64,000 nucleotides of DNA, from NCBI RefSeq assembly GCF_001049755.1, contig NZ_CVLB01000003.1, forward strand, positions 1 to 64,000. The letters run 5' to 3'. Positions 5,869 to 15,451 of this stretch are shown here, piece after piece. The first letter of the stretch is position 1, and the number at the start of each line of letters is the position of its first letter. Origin of the DNA: Brachyspira suanatina (GTDB taxonomy: Bacteria; Spirochaetota; Brachyspiria; Brachyspirales; Brachyspiraceae). The notes beneath the pieces are model-generated. The model was not told where the DNA came from. It searched no databases and saw only the letters and a program-made list of their open reading frames with translations. Both the position numbers and the translations under genes were made by a program.

Positions 5869-8028
5869 CTAGAATATTTTATAGCTTTCTACATATATTC
5901 TAGCATCTTCGCTTCCATTAAAACGATTAACCTTTAATTTATAAATAATATCTATATAATTAGAAGACAGTAATTTTTGAGCTTCTTCATCACTTTTATC
6001 CCACATAATGGCATTGACTTTTTTATTATCCTGCAATAACTCAAGTCTTAAATGTGTCTTATTATTTTTTTTCATTTTATTTATGCTGTTCACTTTTACA
6101 TTTTTAGACATAAATAAAGGCTCCTCATTACCGAATCCGTAAGGCTCAAACATTTCCAATAATCTTGCAAACTTTATATCTATATCTTTAAAACTAATTT
6201 CCAAATCAAATACATCATCTTTTTTTTCAGTTTGGAAATTCTGACTCGATGCATACTTTATTATCTTACTTTGAAACTTATCAAAATTATCAGTATTTAA
6301 AGTAAATCCGGCAGCATTCTTATGTCCTCCGAATTTAGTTAAATAAATATTGGCATACTCAAGCATATCTCTGGCATTATCATCTCCCCTACTCCTTATA
6401 CTGCCTATGCAAATACCGTCTTCGCTCTCATGCATAATTACAGCTGTTTTACCATATTCGCTTAATACCTTTCCTGCAATGAGTCCTGTAAGCCCCTGCT
6501 CTATCTTTTTACTTTTGACAACTATAATAGGAAGTTTCAAACAGCTATTAGTCTTTATATATTCATTTACAATACTGAAATTAGACTCTGTCAAAGATTT
6601 TCTAGTCTCATTCATATTATAAACTTCATTTGATAGGCTCAAAGCTTCCTCTTTTATCTCGCATGTAAGAAGTTTCAAAGCTGTTTCAGGGCTTCCCATT
6701 CTTCCTGCCGCATTTATAAAAGGAGCAAGTCTCCAGCTTATAGCCTGAGTATCTATCTTTGTATTCAGTAAATTGATTCTCTCAAGTATTATATTGTATC
6801 TTATATGACTAGGCTTTTCTAATTCCTTCAATGCACATTTCACATAAGCCCTATTTTCTTCTATAAGAGGAACAACATCAGCAACACTTCCAAATAATAC
6901 AAGTATAGACTTTTTCTTTATATAACTCTGAAGCTGTTTCTGACTTATATAAAATAGTCTTCTGAATATTTCCATTTTTATAATTAAATCTCTATAGGCT
7001 ATATCATCATATCTATAAATATTAACATTAAGAGCCAAAGCAAAATCATCCAAAGTCTTTGTAGTTTTTACATTAACATTACCATATTTAGCACCTAATT
7101 GAAGAAGGTCATATACATTGTCATATTCAGGCAAATATATCTCATACCTTTCATAAAAATTAAGAAGTTTCTTTAATCTCTCCTCTCCTCCTGTAAGCAC
7201 CAATACACAGCCGTCGCCCTCAAACATATAAGTAGCAAGCTCTTCAAGCACCTCATCTTCACTCATAAGCTCATCATAATAATCAGCATATATTGATTTA
7301 TAGCAATTATTATCATTAATAAGCTCAAACCCGAACACCTCATCGCTTATAACAAAATTAGTAGCCTTCAAAGCCCTTATTCTTTTTAATACATTTTTTG
7401 ACTTATCAATATCATAATCCAATACTATTATATCCTTATTATATAACTTAGTATAAGAAAATACGAAAGCCTGCATAAGCTTAAAAGCAACCGCACAGCC
7501 TGAAAAGTTCTTTGATACAAAACCTGTATTTGAAATTTTAGGATTAAATACAGCATAAGCATTCGGAAGTATTTCCGGTATATCATGGTGATCAGTTACT
7601 ATAATATCTATTGATAAATCCCTTGCAAACTCTACTTCTTCAGCATTAGATATTCCGCAGTCCACTGTTATAATAAGGGTTACTCCTGAATTAGCATATT
7701 CCTCTATAACTGCCTTAGAAAGTCCGTATCCTGTTGTATGATTGGGTACAAATGCTTCAACATTCTTTGTAACTACTTTCAATGTATTATATATAATAGA
7801 TGCTGCTGTTATACCGTCTGCATCTTTATCACCGTATACTAATATCTTCTCATCATTTTCTATGGCTTCTTTTATTCTGTCTACAAATACATTAACATCT
7901 CTTATATTAAAAGGATTAGATAATGAATATATATCCTGAAAAAAGAAATCATAAATATCTTCTTTGGAAGTTATGCCTCTTAATTTTAAAAGCTCTAATA
8001 TTGTTGTATTTAAGTTATTTATATCCAT
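5869..8028 (-). CDS. recJ: RecJ single-stranded-DNA exonuclease, with an internal insertion (719 aa)
   Basis: 5'-to-3' single-strand exonuclease used in recombination and mismatch repair. DHH-family motifs are in order: DKDADG at 67-72, DCG at 123-125, the DHH triad at 146-148, NPK at 162-164, then SVADVVPL near 381-388, INAAGRMG near 438-446, and the DHHA1 motif GHKNAAGF near 577. The C-terminal OB-like domain ends the protein. It is about 140 residues longer than the common 570-580-residue form. The extra material is a roughly 180-residue block (about 195-375) between the DHH half and the SVADVVPL segment, lysine/aspartate-rich and without a motif I know. It looks like an insertion, not a frame fusion. 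Single gene; starts at an ATG shortly before an AT-rich divergent region shared with the TPR gene. Confidence 0.93.
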   Translation of the reverse strand: MDINNLNTTILELLKLRGITSKEDIYDFFFQDIYSLSNPFNIRDVNVFVDRIKEAIENDEKILVYGDKDADGITAASIIYNTLKVVTKNVEAFVPNHTTGYGLSKAVIEEYANSGVTLIITVDCGISNAEEVEFARDLSIDIIVTDHHDIPEILPNAYAVFNPKISNTGFVSKNFSGCAVAFKLMQAFVFSYTKLYNKDIIVLDYDIDKSKNVLKRIRALKATNFVISDEVFGFELINDNNCYKSIYADYYDELMSEDEVLEELATYMFEGDGCVLVLTGGEERLKKLLNFYERYEIYLPEYDNVYDLLQLGAKYGNVNVKTTKTLDDFALALNVNIYRYDDIAYRDLIIKMEIFRRLFYISQKQLQSYIKKKSILVLFGSVADVVPLIEENRAYVKCALKELEKPSHIRYNIILERINLLNTKIDTQAISWRLAPFINAAGRMGSPETALKLLTCEIKEEALSLSNEVYNMNETRKSLTESNFSIVNEYIKTNSCLKLPIIVVKSKKIEQGLTGLIAGKVLSEYGKTAVIMHESEDGICIGSIRSRGDDNARDMLEYANIYLTKFGGHKNAAGFTLNTDNFDKFQSKIIKYASSQNFQTEKKDDVFDLEISFKDIDIKFARLLEMFEPYGFGNEEPLFMSKNVKVNSINKMKKNNKTHLRLELLQDNKKVNAIMWDKSDEEAQKLLSSNYIDIIYKLKVNRFNGSEDARIYVESYKIF

Positions 8029-8203
8029 AATTTGTCTTTATCACTTATTTAATAATAAAAAAAATAATATATTCTAATATCCTAAAATAGTATATTTTAT
8101 TTATGATATTCTTTCAAGTGGTATATATTTTGCTATATTTATAATTGAGTTTTTTCGATATTAATATATCATAAAATAATAATATAATATAAGGTTTTAA
8201 TTT

Positions 8204-9382
8204 ATGGCTGAAAAAGATATTAAAAACTTTTTTAATAAAGCTTATGATGCTTTTAAAAGTAAAAATTATAAATTAGCAATAGAATACTTTTCTGAAGTTA
8301 TAAAACTAGATTCAACCATTTACGAAGCATACTATAACAGAGCAAATGCTAAGGCAAATATAAATGATGAAGATTCATATAAAAGTGCTGTAGAAGATTA
8401 TACTTGGACTATAAAATTAAATGATAAATTTGCAGCTGCATATTATAACAGAGGAATAATGAACAGAAGTTTGGGAAATATAGAAGAAGCTTTAAAAGAT
8501 TTTGATAAAGCAATAGAACTTAATTATAATCTTGAAGAGGCTTATTATGTAAGAGCAAATACAAAAGCAAGCTCTAAAGATTATAAAGGTTCTATAGAAG
8601 ATTATAACAAAGCTATTGAAGTTTATCCGCATTTCGCTGATGCATATTATAACAGAGCATTGTCAAAAAATGCATTGGGTGAATATAAAGAAGCTATAAA
8701 AGATTATGACAAAGCCATAGAATATAATTCTCATTTCATTGATGCATACAATAACAGAGGAAATGTAAAAGAAAAGCTCGGTAATTATAATGAGGCTATA
8801 GATGATTATACAAATGCTATTCATATTAACAGAGAATTTGCAGATGGATACTTCAACAGAGCAAATGCTAAGTTTCATATAAAAGATTATAAAGGTGCTG
8901 TAGAAGACTTTGATGAATTAATAAAAATAAATCCTAAATATACAAAGGCGTATTTAAACAGAGGTATAATTGCTATGACTATGGAAGCATATCAGGAGGC
9001 TATTAAAGACTTTGATAAAGTTATAGAATTAGATACAAACATTGCCGATGCATATTACAATAAAGCGGTTGCTCTTAATCATTTGGGTATATATGATGAG
9101 GCTATACTTTATTATGATCAGGCTATAAAATTAAATCCGAATTATTCTGAAAGCTATTTCAACCGAGGAATATCCAAATCAAAAACTGCCTATATGAAAA
9201 AAGAAAAAATAAATGAAGATGAATATAATAAATTAGTTAAAGAATCAGAAGATGATTTTGATAAAGCTTATGATTTAGCTAATGAACATATAAAGCATAT
9301 AATATCAGAGGGGCTTAAAAAATTGGCTTTTCTTAATATGGAAGCTGCTGACAATTTTTGTAAGAAGCATGATATAAAATAA
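8204..9382 (+). CDS. TPR-repeat protein (392 aa)
   Basis: Built almost entirely of 34-residue tetratricopeptide repeats (about nine between residues 5 and 330), each with the AYYNRG/A...G..KEAIKDYDKAIEL pattern. No signal peptide or membrane segment, so a cytoplasmic protein-interaction scaffold is likely. The last 60 residues are helical and repeat-free. Brachyspira genomes carry many such TPR proteins; no partner can be inferred from the neighbours (recJ on the other strand and a repeat-filled gap). Confidence 0.88.
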   Translation: MAEKDIKNFFNKAYDAFKSKNYKLAIEYFSEVIKLDSTIYEAYYNRANAKANINDEDSYKSAVEDYTWTIKLNDKFAAAYYNRGIMNRSLGNIEEALKDFDKAIELNYNLEEAYYVRANTKASSKDYKGSIEDYNKAIEVYPHFADAYYNRALSKNALGEYKEAIKDYDKAIEYNSHFIDAYNNRGNVKEKLGNYNEAIDDYTNAIHINREFADGYFNRANAKFHIKDYKGAVEDFDELIKINPKYTKAYLNRGIIAMTMEAYQEAIKDFDKVIELDTNIADAYYNKAVALNHLGIYDEAILYYDQAIKLNPNYSESYFNRGISKSKTAYMKKEKINEDEYNKLVKESEDDFDKAYDLANEHIKHIISEGLKKLAFLNMEAADNFCKKHDIK

Positions 9383-9435
9383 GAAATATATTTTTCTATT
9401 ATTGGGCGGTAATCAGACAACAAATTTAAAAAAAT

Positions 9436-9571
9436 CTTGGGTGGGTAGCTGTAAATTATAATTTGGCAATAATAAAAAATAATAGTTTTGATGGCAGATT
9501 GAAACTATAAATATAAAGGGTGGGCAAATGTAATTTAGGTTTTAAAATTTAATTACATACCCCGCCCTTTA
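9436..9571. repeat. Dispersed intergenic repeat, copy A
   Basis: Begins CTTGGGTGGGTAGCTGTAAA and ends TTACATACCCCGCCCTTTAT. The second half is an imperfect hairpin: AAAGGGTGGGCAAATGTAATT near 9517-9537 faces AATTACATACCCCGCCCTTT near 9551-9570. The same layout recurs at 32178-32312 with the two hairpin arms exchanged, and in more diverged form at 25455, 49164 and 61078. A short inverted remnant of the element start (CGCCCAAGCTTTATTT) lies at 9642-9657. The rest of the 330-base gap is AT-rich and holds no frame. Confidence 0.65.
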
Positions 9572-9675
9572 TTCTTTAATACTATAGTTTGAAATTTTTA
9601 ATTTATCTATTTTTTAAAGCCTGATTATAAAATATAAAACTCGCCCAAGCTTTATTTAAGTTAAAAAAATATTAA

Positions 9676-9703
9676 CCTACTGCAATTTATATTTTGCAGT
9701 AGG
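9676..9703 (-). terminator. Terminator of the RNA-repair operon
   Basis: CCTACTGCAA (9676-9685) pairs perfectly with TTGCAGTAGG (9694-9703). On the minus strand it is followed by a T-rich run (9664-9670) and lies 12 bases after the stop of the ligase gene. Confidence 0.75.
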
Positions 9704-9714
9704 AATATTAAAAA

Positions 9715-12018
9715 TTACTTACCTAATTCTTTTAAAACTTCATTAAAGGCTTCTACAACTTCTGACACTTCTAAACTTCTCCACTCTTTTAATTTATTTT
9801 CTCTTTTGTATTTTAAGAATATTTTATTTCCTGTAAAAATAACATGATTATTAGGATAATGAATATTTAAAGAATAACTAAGCCTATTCAAACGCATTGA
9901 TTCTGATCTTAATGCCTTTTTGATAATATAAAAAGGACATTTTACTTTTACCATAAAGCCATTTGCATCCTCAAATACCACTCCCTCATAATCTATACTA
10001 AAATCATCAACATATTTATGAAGCATTAGTACTACATATTTATTATATTCATCTTTTGAAATATCATCTTTAGGAGCTTCAAATATTTCTATTCTTTCCT
10101 TTACTTGAAATTGCTCTGTTATATCTTTACTTGATAATTCTTCATAAGAAAGTTTTCTGAAACTCTCCTCATTGTATATCACATCAAGTAAAATCAAAAA
10201 TGATTCATTATAAACTATAGGGTGTGCTGAATCTTTTAAATGTATACATTCAAAAACAAATGTAGTATTATTTTTATTGCAATATTCTTTTATAAAATTT
10301 TTATTTTCTTCAGTGAGTAAACTTTCTGCCCAAGAAGCCATAGTTGTTCCTATTGAACTTTTGGTTGCATATATAAGTTCATCTCTTGTTTTATCTAAAA
10401 ACACTAAAAACAAATATCCATTATATTTTTTATAAACACTCACAGGAAACTTTATATTATTTTGCAAGGCTTTTAATTTTGTTTCTTTAACTTCATCATA
10501 ATTAAAGAATTTATCATAACTTCTTCCTGCTATTTCATTTGTTTCATTGTATCTGTATAATCCTCTAGCTTTGATAGTTTGTTCATTCCATAATCTTTTA
10601 TAGAATACTCTGTCTGAAAAATTAGTGGAATAAACTGTATCATAATATTTATGACGAACAAGTTCGCTGTCAGTTTTTTCTTTGCCAAATAAGTTTTCTA
10701 TTTCTCTGTCATTTTTATAACTTTCAATAGACATGTCTTTTAAATTAAGAATTATTAAATCCTCTCCATATTCCACAGAATTTTCTATACAATAGGCATT
10801 ATCATTTATTTTGCATAGATTATCTTCCAATTCTTCTTGAAGCACATTTCTATGTCCGAATATCTGAATAATATCTGAATGATTATTTTTAAATTTATTT
10901 CCTACTTCTATATAAGATTTATAACTGTTATCATCTTCACTATATCCATAAGTTACAATACCATTCAAAAGTGATGCTGGAATATGCTCATACATTTTAT
11001 CTACACCTGAATGATTAATAAAAAATTTCTTTCCTTTAAAAGTGAAAAAATAATAAAGTCTGAACTTCTTATAAAAATTTCTTATTCTCTTTTTATAATT
11101 ATTTAATTCGCTTTCATTAAGTATTTTTTCTTCTACAAGATTATCACTATCATCTTTTACTTGTTTAGTTATAGTAAATGCTTTTTTTATTTCTTTGTAT
11201 GTTGTTTTATAAAATTCCTGACTTGTAACTTTTATATCATTGGCAAAGAAATTTATATTTACATCATGATTTCCTTCAGTAAAATAAACATTATTTCCTA
11301 TATCATTATTAAGAAAATAATCAAGTAATTCTTTTGACTTTGAGCCTCTATCTATTAAATCGCCTACAAATATATAAGCTGTTTTTTTATCCTGAAAATA
11401 ATTTTCTTTCTCTAAAAATTTTCTAAACACATCATACTCACCATGCAAATCAGGTATCACTTTTATATTATCATACTTTTCAAATTCTGTTTCATTAAGA
11501 TAAAAGCTATCCCATTTACAAGCCTCAAGCAATGCAGTTTCCGCACTATCATAATCTGAAGCTCTAAAAATATTAGCACCGCTCAATTTGAAATTTTTCA
11601 TACGCATAAAAAAGTCTTGTATAACTTCTTCCGCTATATTACCGCCTATTTTTCTTTTTCTAACATTTTCAATGCATTCTTTAAGCGATAAATGATCAAA
11701 TAAAACAGCTATAATTCTATATCCGTATTTTTTGGCAAGCTCTGTAATACTATTAAGATTAAAAAGCCCTGTACTATCTAATATGGTAAATTGACCTAAT
11801 CTAAATCTATTTTCTAATATGCTTAATATTAAATTATTCCAAATATAAGCATTGTCTTTTTCAGAAATAGAAAGCCCATTATATCCGTCTGGAAAAACAC
11901 CTGAATATAATATTCTTAAATTATCAGAACTTACGCTATAATAATCAATATTAGTTTTCTTTATAGTATAACTTTTGCCGCTTCCTTGAGGTCCTACTGT
12001 CAATATCAATACTTTCAT
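9715..12018 (-). CDS. Trifunctional RNA repair enzyme: polynucleotide kinase, phosphatase and RNA ligase (767 aa)
   Basis: Three catalytic modules in the order kinase-phosphatase-ligase. Kinase: P-loop GPQGSGKS at 9-16, SSDNLR at 30-35, RKRK near 120. Metallophosphoesterase: DLHGEYD at 190-196, GDLIDRG at 219-225, GNHD at 249-252, NHSG at 335-338, GH at 388-389. RNA ligase: RG near 485, KFFN near 503, nucleotidyl lysine in KYNG at 531-534, FVFECI at 587-592, EGVVF at 678-682, VKVKC at 690-694. This is the architecture of bacterial Pnkp, which heals broken RNA ends. The ligase motifs (ARG, DKFFN, KxNG) look closer to T4 Rnl1/fungal Trl1 ligases, so sealing on its own seems possible. No Hen1 methyltransferase gene is nearby. 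It follows the Nudix gene after 26 bases and shares its terminator, suggesting one operon. Confidence 0.85.
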   Translation of the reverse strand: MKVLILTVGPQGSGKSYTIKKTNIDYYSVSSDNLRILYSGVFPDGYNGLSISEKDNAYIWNNLILSILENRFRLGQFTILDSTGLFNLNSITELAKKYGYRIIAVLFDHLSLKECIENVRKRKIGGNIAEEVIQDFFMRMKNFKLSGANIFRASDYDSAETALLEACKWDSFYLNETEFEKYDNIKVIPDLHGEYDVFRKFLEKENYFQDKKTAYIFVGDLIDRGSKSKELLDYFLNNDIGNNVYFTEGNHDVNINFFANDIKVTSQEFYKTTYKEIKKAFTITKQVKDDSDNLVEEKILNESELNNYKKRIRNFYKKFRLYYFFTFKGKKFFINHSGVDKMYEHIPASLLNGIVTYGYSEDDNSYKSYIEVGNKFKNNHSDIIQIFGHRNVLQEELEDNLCKINDNAYCIENSVEYGEDLIILNLKDMSIESYKNDREIENLFGKEKTDSELVRHKYYDTVYSTNFSDRVFYKRLWNEQTIKARGLYRYNETNEIAGRSYDKFFNYDEVKETKLKALQNNIKFPVSVYKKYNGYLFLVFLDKTRDELIYATKSSIGTTMASWAESLLTEENKNFIKEYCNKNNTTFVFECIHLKDSAHPIVYNESFLILLDVIYNEESFRKLSYEELSSKDITEQFQVKERIEIFEAPKDDISKDEYNKYVVLMLHKYVDDFSIDYEGVVFEDANGFMVKVKCPFYIIKKALRSESMRLNRLSYSLNIHYPNNHVIFTGNKIFLKYKRENKLKEWRSLEVSEVVEAFNEVLKELGK

Positions 12019-12044
12019 TATAATTCCTAATTTACTTGATATGC

Positions 12045-12551
12045 TTACTTATTATTTAATTTATCATAAATATCATAGAAATATCTTATAGAAGAAATTA
12101 TCTCTCCGCTTTTACACATCTCTAAATATTTTTCTCTATTTACTATCATAGCATCACTGACTTCATTTTCCTGCAAAACTAAATCCTCAATATTAACATC
12201 TCTTCTAAACATATAAGAATCTACTATTGTATTTGAAAACTCAAGTACAAAAGAAGTTAAAAATACTGCCTCATCTTTTTTGAATGATAATCCAATTTCT
12301 TCTTCAAGCTCTCTTAAAGCTCCGTCAGAGCTATCCTCTCCGGCTAATATAGAACCTTCTGTGCATTCCCACATGTCAGGACATACTTTTTTACTCTTAT
12401 GTCTTTTTGTGATTATAACTTCATCTTTACTATTAACTACCCAAGCATGTATAACTATATGATAATCATTTTTATTTAACGGTATTCCTCTCTGATGAAA
12501 TCTTCCTGTTTTATTTTTATTAATATCATATATATCCCAAATCTCTTTCAT
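12045..12551 (-). CDS. Nudix hydrolase (168 aa)
   Basis: A perfect Nudix box starts with GSILAGE and ends with RELEEEIGL (about residues 66-88), fitting G-x5-E-x7-REUxEExGU. The N-terminus (MKEIWDIYDINKNKTGRF, then HIVIHAWVVN) matches the Nudix branch that includes isopentenyl-diphosphate isomerase-like and YfcD-like proteins. The substrate would be a nucleoside-diphosphate-linked compound, not determinable here. It is the first gene of a two-gene operon with the RNA-repair enzyme. Whether it acts on an intermediate of repair, such as capped or damaged nucleotides, is speculation. The length is normal for the family. Confidence 0.88.
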   Translation of the reverse strand: MKEIWDIYDINKNKTGRFHQRGIPLNKNDYHIVIHAWVVNSKDEVIITKRHKSKKVCPDMWECTEGSILAGEDSSDGALRELEEEIGLSFKKDEAVFLTSFVLEFSNTIVDSYMFRRDVNIEDLVLQENEVSDAMIVNREKYLEMCKSGEIISSIRYFYDIYDKLNNK

Positions 12552-12581
12552 AAACTTTTACCAAACTTTTCAAATATATTT

Positions 12582-12629
12582 AACAATAAAAAAAGCCTCC
12601 TTAAAAGGATGCTGCTTTTTAAGGGGGCT
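12582..12629 (-). terminator. Terminator of the D-aminopeptidase gene
   Basis: AGCCTCCTTAAAA (12594-12606) pairs with TTTTAAGGGGGCT (12617-12629) with one wobble, followed on the minus strand by seven or more T (from 12593 down). It separates the aminopeptidase gene from the Nudix gene. Confidence 0.85.
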
Positions 12630-12663
12630 TTCATAAGTTATCGGATTGCTATATTATATTATT

Positions 12664-13470
12664 TTATAATATAAATTTCAAGGCTCTTAGTATTTCATAA
12701 TAGTCATTATTTTCAAAAATTACCGTAGTATCATTAATTTTTTTAGCTCCGGGGTAAAATGATACTTTATGAGCATAGCCATGTTCCTTATAACATACCT
12801 CTAATTTGAAATTATTAGGCAATTTTAATAATTTACCCTTAAAATCCTGACTCAAAGCCTCTTTAGTTTTCTCTTTAATCATCTTAACCATTAAATTAGG
12901 TGAATAATTGATAGTAGAATAACCTATACCCTCTTTAACTGGAAGAGTTACCAAATTAGGGTGATTAGGCTGCATATTTTGTGCAACTTCGCATAATCCC
13001 TTATCGCCTGACAAAAATATTGTAGGTACTTTTCTATAAGCTGCCGCATAACTAAAAAACATAAACTCGCTTGCCAAAACTTCATTAAGCTTTACATAAA
13101 CATTTCTAGTGTTCATAGTATGTGAAAGCGGATTATTTCCTATAGAAGCTGCATTATGATATCCAATAAACATTACAGCATCAAAGCTCTCATCAATACC
13201 TTCTACCATAGAATAAGGATCTCCGCTCCATCTTCTATGTATTTTCACGCATTCAGGCAAAGCAGTTTGATCTATATTCATAGCAGAGTCATGTGCATCT
13301 TTTACAAATATTTCTTTTGCTCCTGCATCAATAGCTCCCTCACATGCTGCATTAACTTCTTTAGTCATTTGAAGTGTATGCTCTTTATAAGTTAAACTTC
13401 CTGCATCAGTATCAGGCCATTGTGTAGTTGTGGTAATTCCTTCGATATCCGCACTAATAAAAACTTTCAT
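12664..13470 (-). CDS. DppA-like M55 D-aminopeptidase (268 aa)
   Basis: Zinc-dependent aminopeptidase of family M55 (DppA of Bacillus subtilis), which cuts D-alanine-containing dipeptides and so may recycle peptidoglycan peptides. The family signature SADIEGITTTTQW at residues 6-18 holds the metal-binding Asp and Glu. Further conserved segments are VKDAHDSAMN (about 56-65), FIGYHNA (about 101-107), and LSGDKGLCEVA (about 153-163). Length fits the family. No signal peptide, so cytoplasmic. No oligopeptide transporter is adjacent, unlike in the dpp operon. Confidence 0.9.
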   Translation of the reverse strand: MKVFISADIEGITTTTQWPDTDAGSLTYKEHTLQMTKEVNAACEGAIDAGAKEIFVKDAHDSAMNIDQTALPECVKIHRRWSGDPYSMVEGIDESFDAVMFIGYHNAASIGNNPLSHTMNTRNVYVKLNEVLASEFMFFSYAAAYRKVPTIFLSGDKGLCEVAQNMQPNHPNLVTLPVKEGIGYSTINYSPNLMVKMIKEKTKEALSQDFKGKLLKLPNNFKLEVCYKEHGYAHKVSFYPGAKKINDTTVIFENNDYYEILRALKFIL

Positions 13471-13734
13471 AATAATTCCTCTAATATTTAAAAATTATTT
13501 TAATGATTAAAAACTATATTATATTTTTTATTTTATTCAATATGTTAATCATTGATTTTTTTATTGTTTTACAGCTTTCAATATACTAACTATAAAAGGT
13601 TTCATTTTTATTTATATGATGTAGAATATATTTTATTAGTAGTTTATAAAACAATTAAATAAATTTCAAAATTTATACAACCATATTAGTAATTTATTAT
13701 TTTTTATAGTTTATTTAATACAAGGATATAATAT

Positions 13735-15447
13735 ATGAAAAACAATATAAATGAACTTATAGAAAAAGATGAGAATTTTGACATAAGTAAAATATCTATG
13801 TCTGCTTTATATGTCCAACTTATAAATGTACTATTACATAAGAGAATAGAAGGAGATAATAAAGTTACCTCTTTTTATCTAAATAGTGTTATTTTATTTT
13901 CATCAAGGAATTATAGAAAATTAATAAAATTGTGTCATAAAGTTTTATGTTTAAATAAGCAAAAAAAAATTAATTTAAGTATAATGGAAGAAGAATATTT
14001 TTATGGATATATACTTACATCATATTTATATACTGGTCAGTATAAAAAATGTATAAAATATGGGCATAGATTCTTAAATATATTAAATAATGAAAAAAAT
14101 AAAATTGTTTTTTTACAGGATAAAATGGCTTATTTTCAAATAGGACTGTCAAATCTATATTTGAAAAATTATTATGAAAGTATAAAGTATTTTGATAAAG
14201 TTATTGAATTAATGAAATTTGATAAAGAAGTTGAAAATATGATTATAGGAAACTTTGCAATACCTAATTACAATTATGCTTATCGATGCAAAGGTATGGC
14301 ATATTTAAAAATAGGAGACTATATAAAAGCTATAGATAACTTTAATGAAGATATAAAAATTAATGGTAATAGCGGTGTTGTTTATTATTATAAAGGAATA
14401 GCTTATTTCTACATAAAAAAATATGATAAATCAATTGCAGAATATCAAAAATCTATTAAATATTATAGTAATAATTTTGATAATAAAATATTTGTTTACA
14501 ATGCTTTAATCAGAACATTAATAAAATGTAATAAGTATGATGATATAATTAAATTGCATAAAAGCATATGTAAAAATATATTAAATACAAAAGTTACATT
14601 AAAGTATACCTTTAATTTCTTTACGTTATTTACACTAATATTTGATACAATAAAGAATATATCAATAGATCAAGAAGTTATAAATAAATTAATAAATACT
14701 AATTTTGAAAATCAAAAATCATACTTTCAAAAATCAAATTTATATAATTATACCAAAGTTAATAAAGATACATTAAGAAATATATTAAATAGTCAATTAT
14801 GGCTTAGCAATTCAAAAACTTTTAATGATCCTATTGACCCATATATAAAGAAAAATACATATAACAAATTAAATGATTATATATTAGAAAAAATAAAAGT
14901 TGCTTGTTTAACTACACAAAATGATAATACTTTAATGTGGAGTCATTATGCTGATAAACATCAAGGTATTTGTGTAGAGTATGACATAAGAAAAATTATA
15001 AATAAAAAAAATATAGTAATAAAAAGAATTAATTATAGCAATAAAATGAATATTGATGATTTTTTCATTAATTATTATAAGAGTATTTTACAAAACATAA
15101 ACATTGAAATAGATAATTATTCAATAAATAATATTACAGATTTATTTACAGTAAAATCTAGAGAATGGAAGTATGAAGATGAATATCGTATACTGTTTTA
15201 TGATAAAGAAAATAAAAATACCAATGGAACACTTATTAATTTGCCAATAAAAAGTATTTGTTTCGGTATACAGACATCAAAAGAAGATAAAAAACTTGTA
15301 TACAATTTAGTTGAATACATAAATGAAAATAACAGAAATAAAAACGGTAAAAAGTATGAAAGAATTAAATTATATTATGCTGAACTTGATGATAATGAAC
15401 TTTTTAAGATTAATATCAAGCCTTATAAACATAAAAATAATAGTTAA
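13735..15447 (+). CDS. TPR repeats fused to a DUF2971 domain (570 aa)
   Basis: Residues 1-310 are helical with TPR-like repeats (clear units around 140-250, such as AIDNFNEDIKING and GIAYFYIKKYDKSIAEYQKSI). The C-terminal 220 residues form a DUF2971 domain: YNYTKVNKDTLRNIL, SNSKTFNDPIDPY, KVACLTTQNDN, LMWSHYADKHQGICVEYDI and EWKYEDEYRILFYD. DUF2971 proteins are uncharacterised; some sit in defence-type gene neighbourhoods, so an abortive-infection role is only a guess. The start has AAGGATATAAT in front. The coding sequence is extremely A-rich (Lys, Asn, Ile) and contains a nine-A run at 13961-13969. Its domain closely matches the minus-strand gene at 19489 and a broken copy at 19186, so this is a locally duplicated family. 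Confidence 0.82.
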   Translation: MKNNINELIEKDENFDISKISMSALYVQLINVLLHKRIEGDNKVTSFYLNSVILFSSRNYRKLIKLCHKVLCLNKQKKINLSIMEEEYFYGYILTSYLYTGQYKKCIKYGHRFLNILNNEKNKIVFLQDKMAYFQIGLSNLYLKNYYESIKYFDKVIELMKFDKEVENMIIGNFAIPNYNYAYRCKGMAYLKIGDYIKAIDNFNEDIKINGNSGVVYYYKGIAYFYIKKYDKSIAEYQKSIKYYSNNFDNKIFVYNALIRTLIKCNKYDDIIKLHKSICKNILNTKVTLKYTFNFFTLFTLIFDTIKNISIDQEVINKLINTNFENQKSYFQKSNLYNYTKVNKDTLRNILNSQLWLSNSKTFNDPIDPYIKKNTYNKLNDYILEKIKVACLTTQNDNTLMWSHYADKHQGICVEYDIRKIINKKNIVIKRINYSNKMNIDDFFINYYKSILQNINIEIDNYSINNITDLFTVKSREWKYEDEYRILFYDKENKNTNGTLINLPIKSICFGIQTSKEDKKLVYNLVEYINENNRNKNGKKYERIKLYYAELDDNELFKINIKPYKHKNNS

Positions 15448-15451
15448 TATA

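Noticed and set aside
13961-13969. Phase-variable nine-A tract inside the TPR-DUF2971 gene
   Set aside because: Runs of seven to nine A are common in this AT-rich DNA, and there is no sign of alternative lengths from one sequence.
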